Position numbers and translations under genes: made by a program
Origin: Mortierella sp. BCC40632
Lineage: Eukaryota; Mortierellomycota; Mortierellomycetes; Mortierellales; Mortierellaceae
Length of the DNA: 64,000 bases
Reading direction: 5' to 3'
Assembly (NCBI GenBank): GCA_011634665.1
Contig: WAEK01000003.1
Location: 750,001 to 814,000 of the forward strand
Notes under the pieces: model-generated
Told to the model about the DNA's origin: nothing
The model's input: the letters and a program-made list of their open reading frames with translations, nothing else
Database searches by the model: none
In this document: piece after piece, positions 49,233 to 60,974 of the stretch
Position numbering within the stretch: position 1 is the first letter of the stretch
Layout of the letters: each line of letters opens with the position of its first letter

Positions 49233-49803
49233 AATCTGCGGTCATCCTTCATTCCAGGGCAGGCAGGCACCAAGGGCTCTGACAAAGAGAGAGTAGCTGG
49301 AAACATGGCCATGACTGGTGGGTATAGGGAAGGAGCAACAGGTCCGATCCTGGCTTGCTTGCTCTAAGAATACAATAGTAATATTTACTTCTCCCCGAGC
49401 TGTGTTAAGTGGATAGTCCAATAAACCTTGTGCTGAGCCCGAAAAAGCGCTCTGACAATGTGTGTCCCTGATGAAGAGATGAGGAAGAGGAAGAAGAAGG
49501 GCCATTTGCATTTCATTTTCTTCTGTATTTGATCCGCAACCGCTTTTCTCTTCTTCCTTTTTTGTATTCTTCATTCCTTCCACCTGGTACATCCTCTCCT
49601 CCTTTTCATCCACTTTGCATTGCTCCTGTCCCCCCTCCTCCTTTGTCTCATTGCATACTCCCCTCTCTCCCTCTCTCCCTCTCTGAACCAACCATCCCCC
49701 TTTCGTTCGTCCCGTTCCTGCGAGCGAAACGCATTCGAACCCAGAGTAGAATGAATCAGGATTGACCAGGGCCCATAGCAACAACATCTACATCTACATC
49801 AAC
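49233..49803. other. Intergenic region between CCDC25 and DHHC genes
   Basis: Both neighbours are on the plus strand. The right half is CT-rich, as in a fungal core promoter or 5' UTR. The sequence TTTTTTACAG overlaps the chosen start of the DHHC gene (49804) and could be an acceptor of a 5' UTR or coding intron, but no upstream coding exon is evident. Confidence 0.45.
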
Positions 49804-52388
49804 ATGTTTTTTACAGGCAGTCGCTACATCGTCGCTGGAGTCACTCTCCTCATCGCCTACCTTGGTATCACCAGTCAGATCTTTGTCTTTATACCATGGC
49901 TCCGGACGATTTCCTTGACCACAACGCTGGCTGCTCTCGTGCCATTCAACCTTGGTGTTGCCATCATCTATTGGCACTATTATCTCGCTTGTACCACCGA
50001 CCCTGGTTCGCCTCCTCCAGGCTGGGGTGTATGTCTAATTGTATCCTCGCCTTTGTCATTTTTTTTCCCTTCTTTCTTCATTGTTTCCTGTCGCTCTAAC
50101 CAACTCTCTTTCCCTTTTTTTTTTGTTACTATCTTCCACCCCTACAGAACCCAGAGAAAACCCAAGAAAAGTCGAATGAGAGTAGTAATATCACCAAGAC
50201 TGACAACCTCGACCATGCCACTTCTGGACAATCAACAGCAATTCAGTCAACACATGGACCAGCCGCCTCAGTAACGTCGACGGGACCAACAACGGAGCTC
50301 AGGGACAGAACATTGCGCAGTGACACTAATAATAACCCTTCATCGATTGATCCAACCCATTCAGAAGCCACTCCTCAGCATCAAACTACCGTAGCCACAT
50401 CTAAAAAGAGCACTGGACCTTTACCACGGTACTGTCGAACCTGTGAAGCCTTTAAACCACCGAGATCGCATCATTGTCGGATCTGTAAACGATGTGTTCT
50501 CAAGATGGATCACCATTGTCCCTGGATCAACAATTGTGTGGGTCATTTTAACTATGGACATTTTATCCGCTTTGTCACTTGGGTGACGATCACCACTGGA
50601 TATTGTATGATTCTCCTGTGTGCTCGTGTCTGGGATGCAGTCCAATATGAAAATTATTACCGGGTAAGTTAGCAAGAGATTTCCGTTCTTGTTCTCACTC
50701 TCGCTCTCATTCTCCTATCTGGATTGGATCGTCTCATGCATCTTTCTTTCTTTCTTTTTTGTTTGTTTTTTGTGTGTGTTTGTGTGTGTGTTTGCGTGTT
50801 TGTGTGTGTGCTTTGTTTTGTTTTGGATTCCTACTTCAATAGTATCGAGACGATGGACCAAACAAGTTGCAGACAAGTTTTATGATCATCAACATTTTTG
50901 TGGATGGTGGAGTACTCATAGCAGTTGGAATTTTGTGTATATATCATCTTTGGAGTATGATCAGCAACACGTCAACTATCGAGGTTTGGGAACGCGAAAA
51001 AGTTGATGCTATGATCAAAAAGGGCAAAATGCAAAAGGTACCTTTTCTTTCTTTCTTTCTTTCTTAACACATCAAAAAAAGAAGCAGGGCTGGGTCACAA
51101 GCTCCGTGGAGTAACAAAAAAAAAAAAAAAAAAAAGTGAGCTCGCCTAGGTCTGACTCGCTCTTTGCTTCTGAATACACTAGGTCAAATACCCTTATGAT
51201 GTTGGTTGTCTCAAAAATTACAGACAGGTACTCGGTCCAAGAATTTGGCTGTGGTTCCTGTGGCCACAGCCCTTGGTAGATTCAGGAACAGAGTTTGAGG
51301 TGATCCGGGACAAGAATGCTGCCAAGATTTGGCCACCCCGAGAGTACCGGACGACCAAGTACAAGAACCAAACTTTTGTCTCTGATTACACCACTTCAGC
51401 TATCGGAGGACGAAATAGAAAAAGATACGATGGCAGCAGAGAACAAACAGGGTCAGCGGGAGGCCAGAATAAGAACGAAGGTCCTAGGGCCTATCCGACC
51501 CATGTTCGCCGTGGAAGTGAGGGATGGATTGTTCAGGATCTGACCATACAACAACGAGTCCAGTTGTACGATCAACAGCTGAGCCATGAGCATGGACAAT
51601 CAACTTTGCAAGATCCTGAAGAGACTCGGGATGATGAGGAGGAGGAGTACCAGGAGGGTCTTTCGGACATTGAGGGCGAGAGCGTAATGGCACGCCTTCC
51701 AGGAGGGATGCAAGGAGGCAGACAACAGGATTATGGGGATAACGATGACGATGAGGACAATGCAAGCGTCGAAAGCATCCCATATGACCTTCCCAGCGAC
51801 GAGTACGACGAAGACGAGTATGATGAAGATGCATATGACTACGAAGGTAACGAGGATGATTTTGGGGACGATGATTACTTTGATGAGCAGAACCCATACC
51901 TCGGCTATGACGATGAAGAAGAACAGGACAACTATGAAGAAGAGGAAGAGGAAGTTGAAGACCAACAAGATGAAGGACTCGAGGATGAGGTATCCCTCAT
52001 GGGCCGAGACCGGCATATGATCGGTCGATTTTTCGATCATCTGGATCCTAATTCACCCTCGTACAAGGGACCCAATCCTGAATTGAGTGATGACAGTGAG
52101 GAAGATGAGGAAGGGGGTGAGATTGATGAGTGGGATGAAGGTATCCAAGTTGGATGCGTACCACCTGGTATTGGGGCCAGTGGAAAGATCGACCCTGACG
52201 GTTCAAGGACCAAAAATGGTGTCTCTTCAAAGACATCGCCACCCACACAGCAAGCCGCTTCTCCTCCGTCTGGGACCCCGTTCAATCCCAATGGAAAGAC
52301 CTTCTATGAAATACTAGTGGAGCGTGAGCAGGCGCTTAAGAAAAAAACGGGCTCCAGTGGAACCAAGAAGGGCCGAAAGAAAAAATAG
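49804..52388 (+). CDS. DHHC palmitoyltransferase, Pfa4-like, with long acidic tail
   Basis: I model four exons: 49804-50028, 50148-50663, 50843-51037 and 51183-52388, all phase 0, giving 713 residues. Four membrane helices are visible: two before the Cys-rich domain (about 8-28 and 40-60) and two after it. The zinc-binding domain reads CRTCEAFKPPRSHHCRICKRC, then DHHCPW at 196-201 with catalytic Cys199. The enzyme moves palmitate from CoA to cysteines of client proteins at endomembranes. YDVGCLKNYRQVLGPRIW follows the last helix, as in Pfa4; S. cerevisiae Pfa4 palmitoylates chitin synthase Chs3. About 370 residues then follow, with a 60-residue Asp/Glu/Tyr-rich stretch and a short FFDHLDPNSPSYKGPNP block. 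An AATAAA lies at 52395. Exact Pfa subtype is uncertain. Confidence 0.92.
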
Positions 52389-52740
52389 CAAAGTAATAAA
52401 TGTAGAGTTTGATCCGCATCTTTGAAGATACTGCTTTGGTCTTTAGAATCTGGGAGGGGAAGGAAGGAGGATAGGGAGCAAATCAAAGATAATCCTGAAG
52501 AGAATTCTAGGAAATGTCCGATGTATAAGTTGTATTGAGGGCAAACATCTTGATCGTGTGCGAGAGAATAAAAAAAAAAAAAAAAGCGGTGGTGGGAAGA
52601 TTATGAACGGAAAAATGTGTTTGGAGTTGCTTGGTAACAATAGACAATATCCTTGGGTGATGTCTATTCTCTTCTTTTCTTTCTTCTCGGCCATCCTTTT
52701 GCTTGTTGGTGGGCTTGAATTCGTTTGACCAATCAGAATT
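52389..52740. other. Convergent intergenic region
   Basis: The 352 bp between the DHHC and AP-1 sigma stop codons hold an AATAAA at 52395-52400 (plus) and an A-run near 52570-52584. Only 3' UTR-like sequence is seen. Confidence 0.55.
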
Positions 52741-52923
52741 TCAAGCAATATTGGACGCACGCAGATTGTGGACGATGCTATCCGACTCTTCGAGTTTGTC
52801 AAACCCTTTGCAGTGTTTGACAACAATCTTTTTGTTAGTTTCCTGCGCATGGCCTCCCAGTAACATCTCATCCATGACTTGATATGCCTATGAGTAGAAA
52901 AAGAGATTGCTATGTTTAGAAGA

Positions 52924-52956
<33 letters not shown>

Positions 52957-53840
52957 GATGACGTTGAAGCCGGATCCATCTTCAAATATCTTTGGCCACA
53001 TACAGCAGAGTAATTGTAGATGATATCAAGTTCACAAACGTTCCCAAAGTATTGGTCCAAGCACTCGACGTATTTATGGAGCACTTCTAATCCTGAGAGT
53101 TCGTTGTCGTTCCAGTCAATGCCAAAGCAAAAGAATAGTGAAGCATATCTAAGAAAGGCAAGACAAACCCCCCACGACAACTGCTTGTTAGTACCGCCAG
53201 TGTTGAGCAATTGCGAATCGCTTTTTTACAAGGAGTTTAAGAAAATTCCTGTTTTGATACCTCTTATAGATGGCCTTTCCTCGAGCCTCACGACGGCCCT
53301 CAAGCTCGAGAATGTTGCACATGCCACGTTTTCGGGCCAAGATCTGGGTGACAATGTCTTGACTAAGCGAGGCCTTTTGCTTCTCTGAAAAGTACTGGTA
53401 CCACCTTGTCAGGCGGATCTTGCCCTGTCTGTTGAAAACGAGAATAAAGTTGATCTACGTAGTCCCCGGCGAGGATAGAGAAAGATTGTCCAAGATGGTA
53501 AAGAGAACAAGAGAGGAGAGCGGTGGAGAGTTAGTTTCTGTGTCTGCCTTGTGAATCGGACAAGAGCTATTTCCAGGGGCACAGCTATAACAGGAGATCG
53601 AGTCCTCTAAACCAGGTTACAACGAGTGGAACCCTGTCCTGTGTGTCAGCGCCAAAAGGAAGAGTCGGAAAGGTCCCAGAGACTGAATGGTGCTCAGGCC
53701 TCAGATGATGAGGTGAGGATGTTGATGATAATGATGATGTTGTTGATGATGGTAAAGTCGATTTCGACAGAAAGGGTTTCTCACTCTCATTACTCGTGTG
53801 TGAAGGGAGCTTTTCTCTTCTTCTTTTCGTCTCTTACCAT
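52741..53840 (-). CDS. APS1: AP-1 clathrin adaptor sigma subunit
   Basis: I model four exons: 53840-53838 (only the ATG), 53454-53261, 53148-53004 and 52887-52741, giving 162 residues. The ATG exon is inferred from ATG followed directly by GTAAGAG, which joins in phase 0 to [19 protein letters not shown], the standard sigma N-terminus. Further motifs are [39 protein letters not shown] and [19 protein letters not shown]. The GGxxxET end and length are those of AP-1 sigma rather than AP-2. The protein forms part of the AP-1 core that sorts cargo between trans-Golgi and endosomes. One oddity is NYSAAYQ where most family members have NFEKAYF. Intron 3 contains a T/A palindrome. Confidence 0.93.
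52924..52957. repeat. Poly-T/poly-A palindrome in AP-1 sigma intron
   Basis: A T-run of about 16 is followed directly by an A-run of about 17 within intron 3 of the AP-1 sigma gene, forming a self-complementary tract. Confidence 0.85.
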
Positions 53841-55803
53841 TGCGCGCGACTCGAGTTGATTCTGGTGGATACCCTACTACTGCTGCTCTTCTTCAGGGGC
53901 TGCGACTATTTGCTTTCCCTTTTCTCCTGTTAGAGTGCTTCTAGTTCTGCTGATGCTTTTCTGTAACGGTGTCGCGTCTCCCAAGAATGAACACCACTGC
54001 TGTATTTTTTTTTTTTAGTTTTCCACCTAGGAGGATGAGTCGTAGTAATGGTTTCTCTAGGACTGGAAGTTCAAGATGCAATAGATGGGTCTCTCTTGTT
54101 TGTGGTTCCTGTGCTCTCTTTTCTTCTTCTTCCCTTTTTTTTTTCCTGCTGTGCTGAATCAGGTCGATGGCGTATCGGCGTTCTAGAGGGCTCAACAAGA
54201 TGCTTGGTATTGGCGACACAGGAGCGGATGAAGATGATTGATGCAATGCTCAACGTGGAAGAAGAAGAAGGGATCGTCCATTAATTCCAAGCATAATATG
54301 CACTGGATTTAGAGGGTTATCAGAGAACAAGACTCGAAAGGATCTCCTCTCCCTCGGGCTTCCGCTTACACATCCATGGCAAGGGCAGAAACTCCAAAGA
54401 AAGGATGGACTCTTTATCCATGTCGGATGTATGAATAGAGATACACGTAGAATCTCGAGGGTCACAGGCGAGGAAGCCGGCGCCAGCTGACAATTGACCG
54501 AGTGGAGCGGAATGAGAGAAGAGAAAAGAGCAAATAGAACAGAAAGTAGCCTTTTTTTTTTTTTTTTTTTCTTTTGCTTCTCAGACCTGAGAGCCATCTC
54601 TCTTGGATCTCGCCTCGTCTCGGCGGGCCCCCTGCCTTTCACAGCAAAAGTAAAAAGGAGCAACAAGAGAGAGAAGGAGCAGACCCAATTGCTCTCGTTC
54701 GGCCGGCCATATATTCCCCTCTTGCTTACAGAAAAGCGCGGGAGCGATTTGAAAGGTGGTTGTGAGGACGAGGAGGAGGGAGGCAATGATGGGGGCCCGT
54801 CTTGACTGTGGACCTGCAGACAATATCCAACCTGCAACATGGTAGTGGAGGGTCTGTCTGTCTACCTGCCCGTCTGTCTGTCTATCTGTTTGCCTGTCAG
54901 CTAAGTTGGGCAGTCAGTCAAAGAGAACCAGAACAGACAAGAGCAGAGCAGAGCAGAAGAGAGAGCCAGCCAAACAGATAGACCAGATCGCGCAAGCAAG
55001 ACAAAAGAGGTGCCGCGGCCAAACGAGAGTGAGTAAAGGTCGAGAAAGACAAAGAGAGAGAGAGTAAGAGAGAGAGAGAGAGAGAAAGTAAAAGAGAGAG
55101 AGAGGAGAGAGCCCATTGGGGCATATTGTATTTCTCTCTTCTAATCCCCCCAGCAGCAACAGACAAACAGGCCCAGGGCAAACAAGACGTTGTACGCCCG
55201 CCCAAACGTGGGCCCGAGGACCACCGCCAGTGACATCTCAGCTATATTATCATCTCATCATCTCCTCGGCTTCATTCATCTCTCTCTCTTTCTCTTTTCT
55301 CTTTTCTTTTTTTGCGTCATCCTTCCGTGTCCACCCTTCTTCTTCCTCGACCCACCCCCTCTCACACACACCTTCCCCCCCCTCCCTAACACCCCTAACT
55401 TACAGCCTCTTCCTCTTTATTTTTACTTCCCGCCTATCCTCAAACACCGCACCCCTCCTCCTCTTCCTCTCCTCCTCTTCCTCCGCCGCCTCTTCCCATT
55501 GCTCGTACGTCCTTGTCCGTTGCAACCCTGCCCTTGGATGGATGCTCCTATTTCCCTCCTAACTAACCGTCGCGTCTCGTTCTCCTGCCCATTGCTCGCT
55601 TTCTTTCTTTCTCTCTTTCTCTTTCTCTCTCTTTCTTTCTTTCTCTCCTCTCCTTCTCTGTCATATCTCTTTCTTAACCGATAGCATACGAACCCAAGTC
55701 GCCTAGAACGCCAGGCCATTCTTTCTTCTCCTTTCCTCTCAACACTTACTCTCCTCTTCAGCCTTTCCTCTCTTTTCTTTTCACCCATCCTTAATCACAC
55801 ACC
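53841..55803. other. Divergent intergenic region
   Basis: It should contain the AP-1 sigma promoter at the left and that of the ADF-H/PH gene at the right. T-runs occur at 54006-54016 and 54551-54570, GA repeats near 55050-55105, and CT-rich leader-like DNA at 55590-55660. No coding sequence is seen. Confidence 0.5.
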
Positions 55804-57689
55804 ATGTCCTGCGACTTGACCGATCCCGCCATCCTTGAGGCCTACCAGGAGATTGTCACTGGTGCCCCAACCAACTGGTAACCAAGCCTGCTTCCTTCTT
55901 GTTCTCTCTTTTATGCCGTATCGACCTCGGCTCCATAGTCTCAGCTAACTCGACCCTATCTTTTCTTCAGGTTGATCCTCGGATACCATGATACCCGCGA
56001 CAAGATCTCACTCTACTTCAAGGGCACTGGTGGCATTGAGGAGTTGACCGCCAAACTCACCGAGGAGGTTCTTTATGGCTTTGTGAGAATCGAGGACCGC
56101 TTTGCACTGCTTGCCTACGTCTCAGAGCAAGTCAGGTAAGAGTCTTGGCCAGTCTGTTCTTTACAGCAGTCTATTCGTTGGAAGGGAGAAGGGGGGGGCA
56201 AGAGAGAGTTACCCGAACCTGTCGCCTCACTTCACCGCTTACTGGAGCGTAGTAGAAGGACACTCCCTTGTTTACAGGCCGCCTGCGTCTGTTTTGTGCT
56301 CTTGCACTGCTCTTGTTTAATTGCTTGCAAGCGAGGGCGCATGGCAAAGCAGGAGACGGACAGGACCGACGCGATTTTCTGGGTCCTGCCTGCCGTTTGG
56401 TCCCTCTGTGCCACGCAACCGTTGCTAATCTAATTTTTAATTTTTTTTTTTCTTCTTCTCTGTTGTCGATGCTCCTGTCAATGCGCCCCACGCCCCCTGT
56501 TCTCTCATTGTTTGCTTTGGTCCTTCTTTCGATTAGTGGTCTTCGCCGAGGCAAGTATAGCGCTCCATCTCTTTTCCTCTCTCTTTTTTTTTTTTATTTT
56601 CCTTTTCCTTTTTCTTCTCTCTTGTGTTGGCTCACAGGAACAAAAATATAAAAGAGCGATATATCCGACAAGTTGCACAAGCGAACTAACAGAACATCCT
56701 TTCCCTTTCGTCCTTTTACCTCTATAGCCCGCGCATTGGTCCACGGAAAGGCTGTCGGTGCCTTGTTCAGGGCAAGCAATGCTCAAATCAACACTTCGAG
56801 TCTTGCAGAGTTGACTGAGGACAGAGTCCGCGCGCGACTTGGTTTGATCGAGGGTCCTCCTACCCCTGATCCTGGCACGCCCGTCATGCCTTCAACCCCT
56901 GTTGCGGCCCCTGCACCCGTCCCAGCACCTCGCCCAGCGACACCAACCTCACCCGCACCACCAATGACTCCACCCATGAACGTACCCTCTGCGACTCCAC
57001 CTGAGAGTGCACCCTCGGCCTCGCCCCTGGTTGCACCCGTCGCCATCAACACTGCTCCCCCACAGTCTACAGTGCCCCGACCACAAACGCCTGAGATGGC
57101 TAGTCCTCTTCGCACTGGATCCCCTCGCTCGGCCTCGACCCCTCGTACCGAGCGTCAGTTGGAGATTGAGGCAGCAGAGCGCAGGGTCCGTGAGGAGATG
57201 GAGCGTCAAAAGCGGGCTGAGATTGTAAAGCGACAGCGCGAGACTCAGGAGCGCGAGGCACGTGAGCAGGAGTTGTATGCACAGAAGCAGGCTGTTGAGC
57301 TGGAGCGTCAGCGCAAGGACGAGAATGACCGGGTTGCACGCGAGGCCATGAAGAAGCAGCTGATCGAAATGGAACGACTCCGAGGAGCGGGTCTTTCTGG
57401 ATTTATTACTATCCAGCAGTCTGGTTCTCCATTCTGGAAGCGTCGATTCTATGTGATGCGCGGCCAGACCTTGTCGTTCTACAGAGATGAGAACGATCGG
57501 ATGCCAATTTCGGATATGAGATTGGGAAGTCGTGTGGTGCACATTGCGGATGCTTCCTTGGATGTGTTGATTCCCCACTCGTTCCGTGTGGATCTTCTCA
57601 ACGGCGAGACTCACTACTTCTTCAGTGATACGAACAGGGACAAGGAGATGGCGATTGCTGGATTTATGAAGTGTAACGAGTCTGCATAA
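55804..57689 (+). CDS. ADF-H / coiled-coil / PH-domain protein
   Basis: I model four exons: 55804-55877, 55971-56135, 56537-56550 and 56728-57689, giving 404 residues. The third exon is a 14-nt microexon encoding the GLRR of QVSGLRRARALVHG; without it the flanking exons are out of frame. Residues 1-135 form an actin-depolymerising-factor-homology domain of the coactosin/drebrin kind (LILGYHDTRDKISLYFKGTGG, YGFVRIEDRFALLAYVS, NTSSLAELTEDRVRARL). A Pro/Ala-rich linker (about 145-225) and a highly charged helix, probably a coiled coil (about 230-300), follow. Residues about 303-402 form a PH domain (LSGFITIQQSGSPFWKRRFYVMRGQTLSFYRDEND, and FRVDLLNGETHYFFSDT). This suggests an actin-binding protein recruited to membranes by phosphoinositides, a role inferred from domains only. 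I do not recall a named yeast orthologue. Confidence 0.9.
56537..56550 (+). other. 14-nt microexon followed by a GC-AG intron
   Basis: The 14 bases after TTCGATTAG, ending CGAG, restore the frame between exon 2 (phase 2) and exon 4 (phase 1). The following intron starts GCAAGT, the preferred GC-donor context, and ends in CTATAG. The resulting SGLRRARALVHG fits the conserved ADF-H segment that in coactosin reads SPLKRAK. Confidence 0.85.
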
Positions 57690-58224
57690 AAAGAGTGAGA
57701 AAGACTGCCCATGTCCTCACCTTTTTTTTTTTATTTTTATGCCATGCCATGCCATGCCACTGAAGGTTTATTATCCTTTTTTTTTTTTAAAAAAAACATC
57801 TATTATTCAACGGCCAGAGAGACTCTTTGAACTTTTGGATATTGTTTGTTTGTTTTTTTCTTTTTTTGGCACAACCTCTTACACCTAGTATCTATAAACA
57901 CCATTCGCTCGCACAACTCATGCGCATTCATCCGCCCATTACTACCAGGAATCAATCCACACCACCCTTTACCTTATACTTATATTCGTATTGCCTTTAG
58001 CTTTGCCCCTATCCTGCCATCTTCGGTAATAACAAAAAAAACCCAAAAAAAAAAAAAAAAAATGGACCCAGAAATTAAGAAATAGAGATGGATGGAGCGT
58101 TACGACTTTTCTTTTCTTTTCTTTTCTTTTCAGGCGGAGTTTCTCCAATGTGAAGTGATACCAAGCATACTGAAAGGCATTGTGCTCAAAGGGAACTGTG
58201 GCAGAGTGAGACGCGCTGTGTAGC

Positions 58225-58267
<43 letters not shown>

Positions 58268-60548
58268 TCGCATTCGTTCCACCAGGGGAGATGAGGTCCG
58301 CGCGCGTCTCATACTTTGCTCCGCAACACGACTCTGTGCACCCCATCAAGGTAGTTTATGGATAACTGTACTGGGAAACCCTTTCCCTTGGACACACCTT
58401 ATTCAGAGAGCCTGAACAAAGGGGACGATAAAAAGTGTAAAAATGATCAAGAGAAGGAGAATGGAGAATGAATGCACTCCTAGGCGGTGTTTTTCTGTTT
58501 GCTGTGTTCCCCCCGTTCCCCTTTTGCTCCTGGCCCAGGACACATGATTACTACAGTCTGAACATGTCCTGAAGTCCTGGTAAGAGGTTAAGCAAATCAG
58601 GGAAATGGAGAATGCCCTTCCAAAGTAACACGGGCTCTTCGTTTAGCGCCGCTGTGTAGCTCCAAAAGAAAATAAAGGGTGGGCGATAAGTGGTCGTTCC
58701 ATCCACCCAGTGTCTGGTCGTGTTTTGTATGACGAGGGCCAGAGATCATCGAGTCAGTTGCTTGGGCCATTTCTTCTTGGCACACAGGCGCAAAATGGCA
58801 TCGAGGGACACATTCAAAAAAAAAAAAAAAAAAAAAAAATGAAAGGGTCGGGCCGCATATGCAGGCGAAACAATATTCACAGTTAGTCGCAAGCGCGCAC
58901 GGAATAGGATGCATCGGGAGACCAACAGGACATAAACAGCAATGGACATGTGTTCCTTTTTGCCGAATAGGAATGATAACGAACAGACAAAAAATAATAA
59001 CTAAATGAGAGAGAGAGAGAGAAAGAGAGAGACGAATTCAAAAGAGCGAAAAGGGGGAAAGAAAAGAAGGGCAGCAAAGGCAGACCAGAGTTGCGGTCAA
59101 GATGGTACCCTCGCCCGACGCACACACCAAGCCTGGAGAGCGGGAAGAACCCCCCTCCCCTTTGAGAGCTTGCTTTCTTTTGGCCAGGACACGGCTACAT
59201 CCGAGTAGCTTTCAATAGTAAAGAGTGGACATCCCTTTGCAGCTTATACACATCCTGTAATGCATAAGCCGAATTAAAGGAGTCTTTCTGGGCTGTTTGA
59301 ATTGCCTTGAGAAATGGTTTGAATGAAGGAGGCTGTCGCCCTTCTCTGGCCCATTCCACTTTTGTCCCTCCCTTCCCTCTGCTTCTCTATTCTCATTTTC
59401 CTTCGCATCTCTCTCTCTCTCTCCCTCTCTTGTTCTCTCGCTATCAGGACCGCACCTTCCACACGGGCGCCTTTTTCTTCTCTTCTCCCGGTACATACTT
59501 TTGTCAGACTCAATTGCCCATGACATTTTCTTTCCCTCCCCACATCGCTTTACTCGTTTTTTTCTTCTTCTGCATTTCTTATCCTTTCTTCCTTTTCTTC
59601 TTCCTCTTCTCATTTATACAGTCCGCTATAAAAAGCTGCCATTTTCCACACACATCATTAATTCCTCACTCTCTCTCAGCTCAATCCAACCATGCCAACC
59701 TTCAAATTTCAATTCCTGATCGGCTCCAAAGACAGGAAACAAAAATGGAGGTAGGAGTCTTGAAATGAGCAAAAAGAAAAGAAAAGAAAAGAAAGCCAAC
59801 AAAAAAGGTTTACTGAAGCAGGTGGGGGAAGGGAGGTTTAATTGTAGGGGTACAGACGATGGCATAGAAAGCAATAAAAACAGGACCCCATCCCCTTCTC
59901 TCCTTCTCCCCCTTCCTCCTACCTCACATTCCTCCGTCTCCAAGTGCCCAAAGAGCAACACCGTCGATAACAAACAAATTAGAGTCCAGTCCTTTGGACA
60001 CTCATAATTAAAAGGGCCTTTGTGTAATACAGAGAGAGAGAGAAGGACCTCCTCCAGCATTCGCCCAATCTTCTTGATCTCGTGTACTGTCCCACTCTCA
60101 ATCTCTTTTCACCACCCCCCCTCTCTCTCTCTTCTCCCCTATCCCCACTCAACAAATACACTTCAACCACCACGCCATCACTACTCGGCATCCATCCTTC
60201 AGGTTCTATACCTTGACTACGTCCACACTCCACTTCGCGACTGCCTATCGGGAAGAGACCGAGTACGTACGTCATTAACCGATAGATCGGTAGCCTACTC
60301 TCGGTGGAGTCTTGGACGAGTGGCGGCAAGGACAACAGTGGGACTGGAGGGAGCACAAGAGAGGATCAAAAGCGACGACGGACGTGGGTGATGACGGAGC
60401 CATGAAATATATCAAGACCCTCTTTCGCGCGTGCAAAAAAGATAGGAGGGGAGAGAGTGAGTGCGAGAGAGGAGAGGGAGTGAGTGAGAGAGAAAGAGAT
60501 CAGGGTGATGAAAGAGCACATGTGGGGTCTTAGATCAGATGAACGCAT

Positions 60549-60581
<33 letters not shown>

Positions 60582-60974
60582 GCCGAAACCCAGCTTGTGA
60601 AGCAATCTCTGGCAGGGTGGCGTCCTCATTCTCCACATGGCCCTTGAGCGCCACTCACCTGGACGCCGGTGGCTGTCCTCACCCCCCATGCCACCATCAA
60701 CATGATTGTCCCCTTCTTTCTTTCTTTGTCTTCTCTTTCTTTCTCTTTCTCTTTCTCTGTCTCTCTCTCTCTTCACCCCTTTCTTTGCTCCATCCGCTCG
60801 CCACTCCTTAGACTTTTTCTTTTTTTTTTTTCTTTTCCTTTTCCCTTTCTTTTTTATCATCACCTCAACCATTTGCCTGACTTTACCTTCGAGCAAAGTG
60901 GAGCTCTGTCCTAAAAAAACTCATCCCATTTTTTTTTCTTTGATCTGTCTGCTGGTCTACGGCAAACATTCTCG
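57690..60974. other. Long intergenic region with poly-A/T runs
   Basis: Just after the ADF-H/PH gene come GCCAT pentamer repeats (57741-57760) and a T/A palindrome (about 57778-57796). Further right are TTTTC pentamers (58107-58131), a 40-nt A-run (58226-58265), an A-run near 58817-58839 and a 30-nt T-run (60551-60580). The last part is CT-rich and should be the promoter or leader of the DCAF12-like gene. No coding sequence is credible. Confidence 0.5.
58226..58265. repeat. 40-nt poly-A run
   Basis: An uninterrupted run of 40 A in intergenic DNA. There is no coding remnant and no target duplication that would mark it as a retrotransposon tail. Confidence 0.85.

Noticed and set aside
49720..49745. 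Minus-strand GGTTCGAATG resembling a tRNA T-loop
   Set aside because: The flanking bases do not form a T-stem and no anticodon arm or acceptor stem could be found.
58226..58265. Poly-A run as the tail of a retrotransposed element
   Set aside because: No reverse transcriptase remnant, SINE-like promoter boxes or target-site duplication is visible around it.
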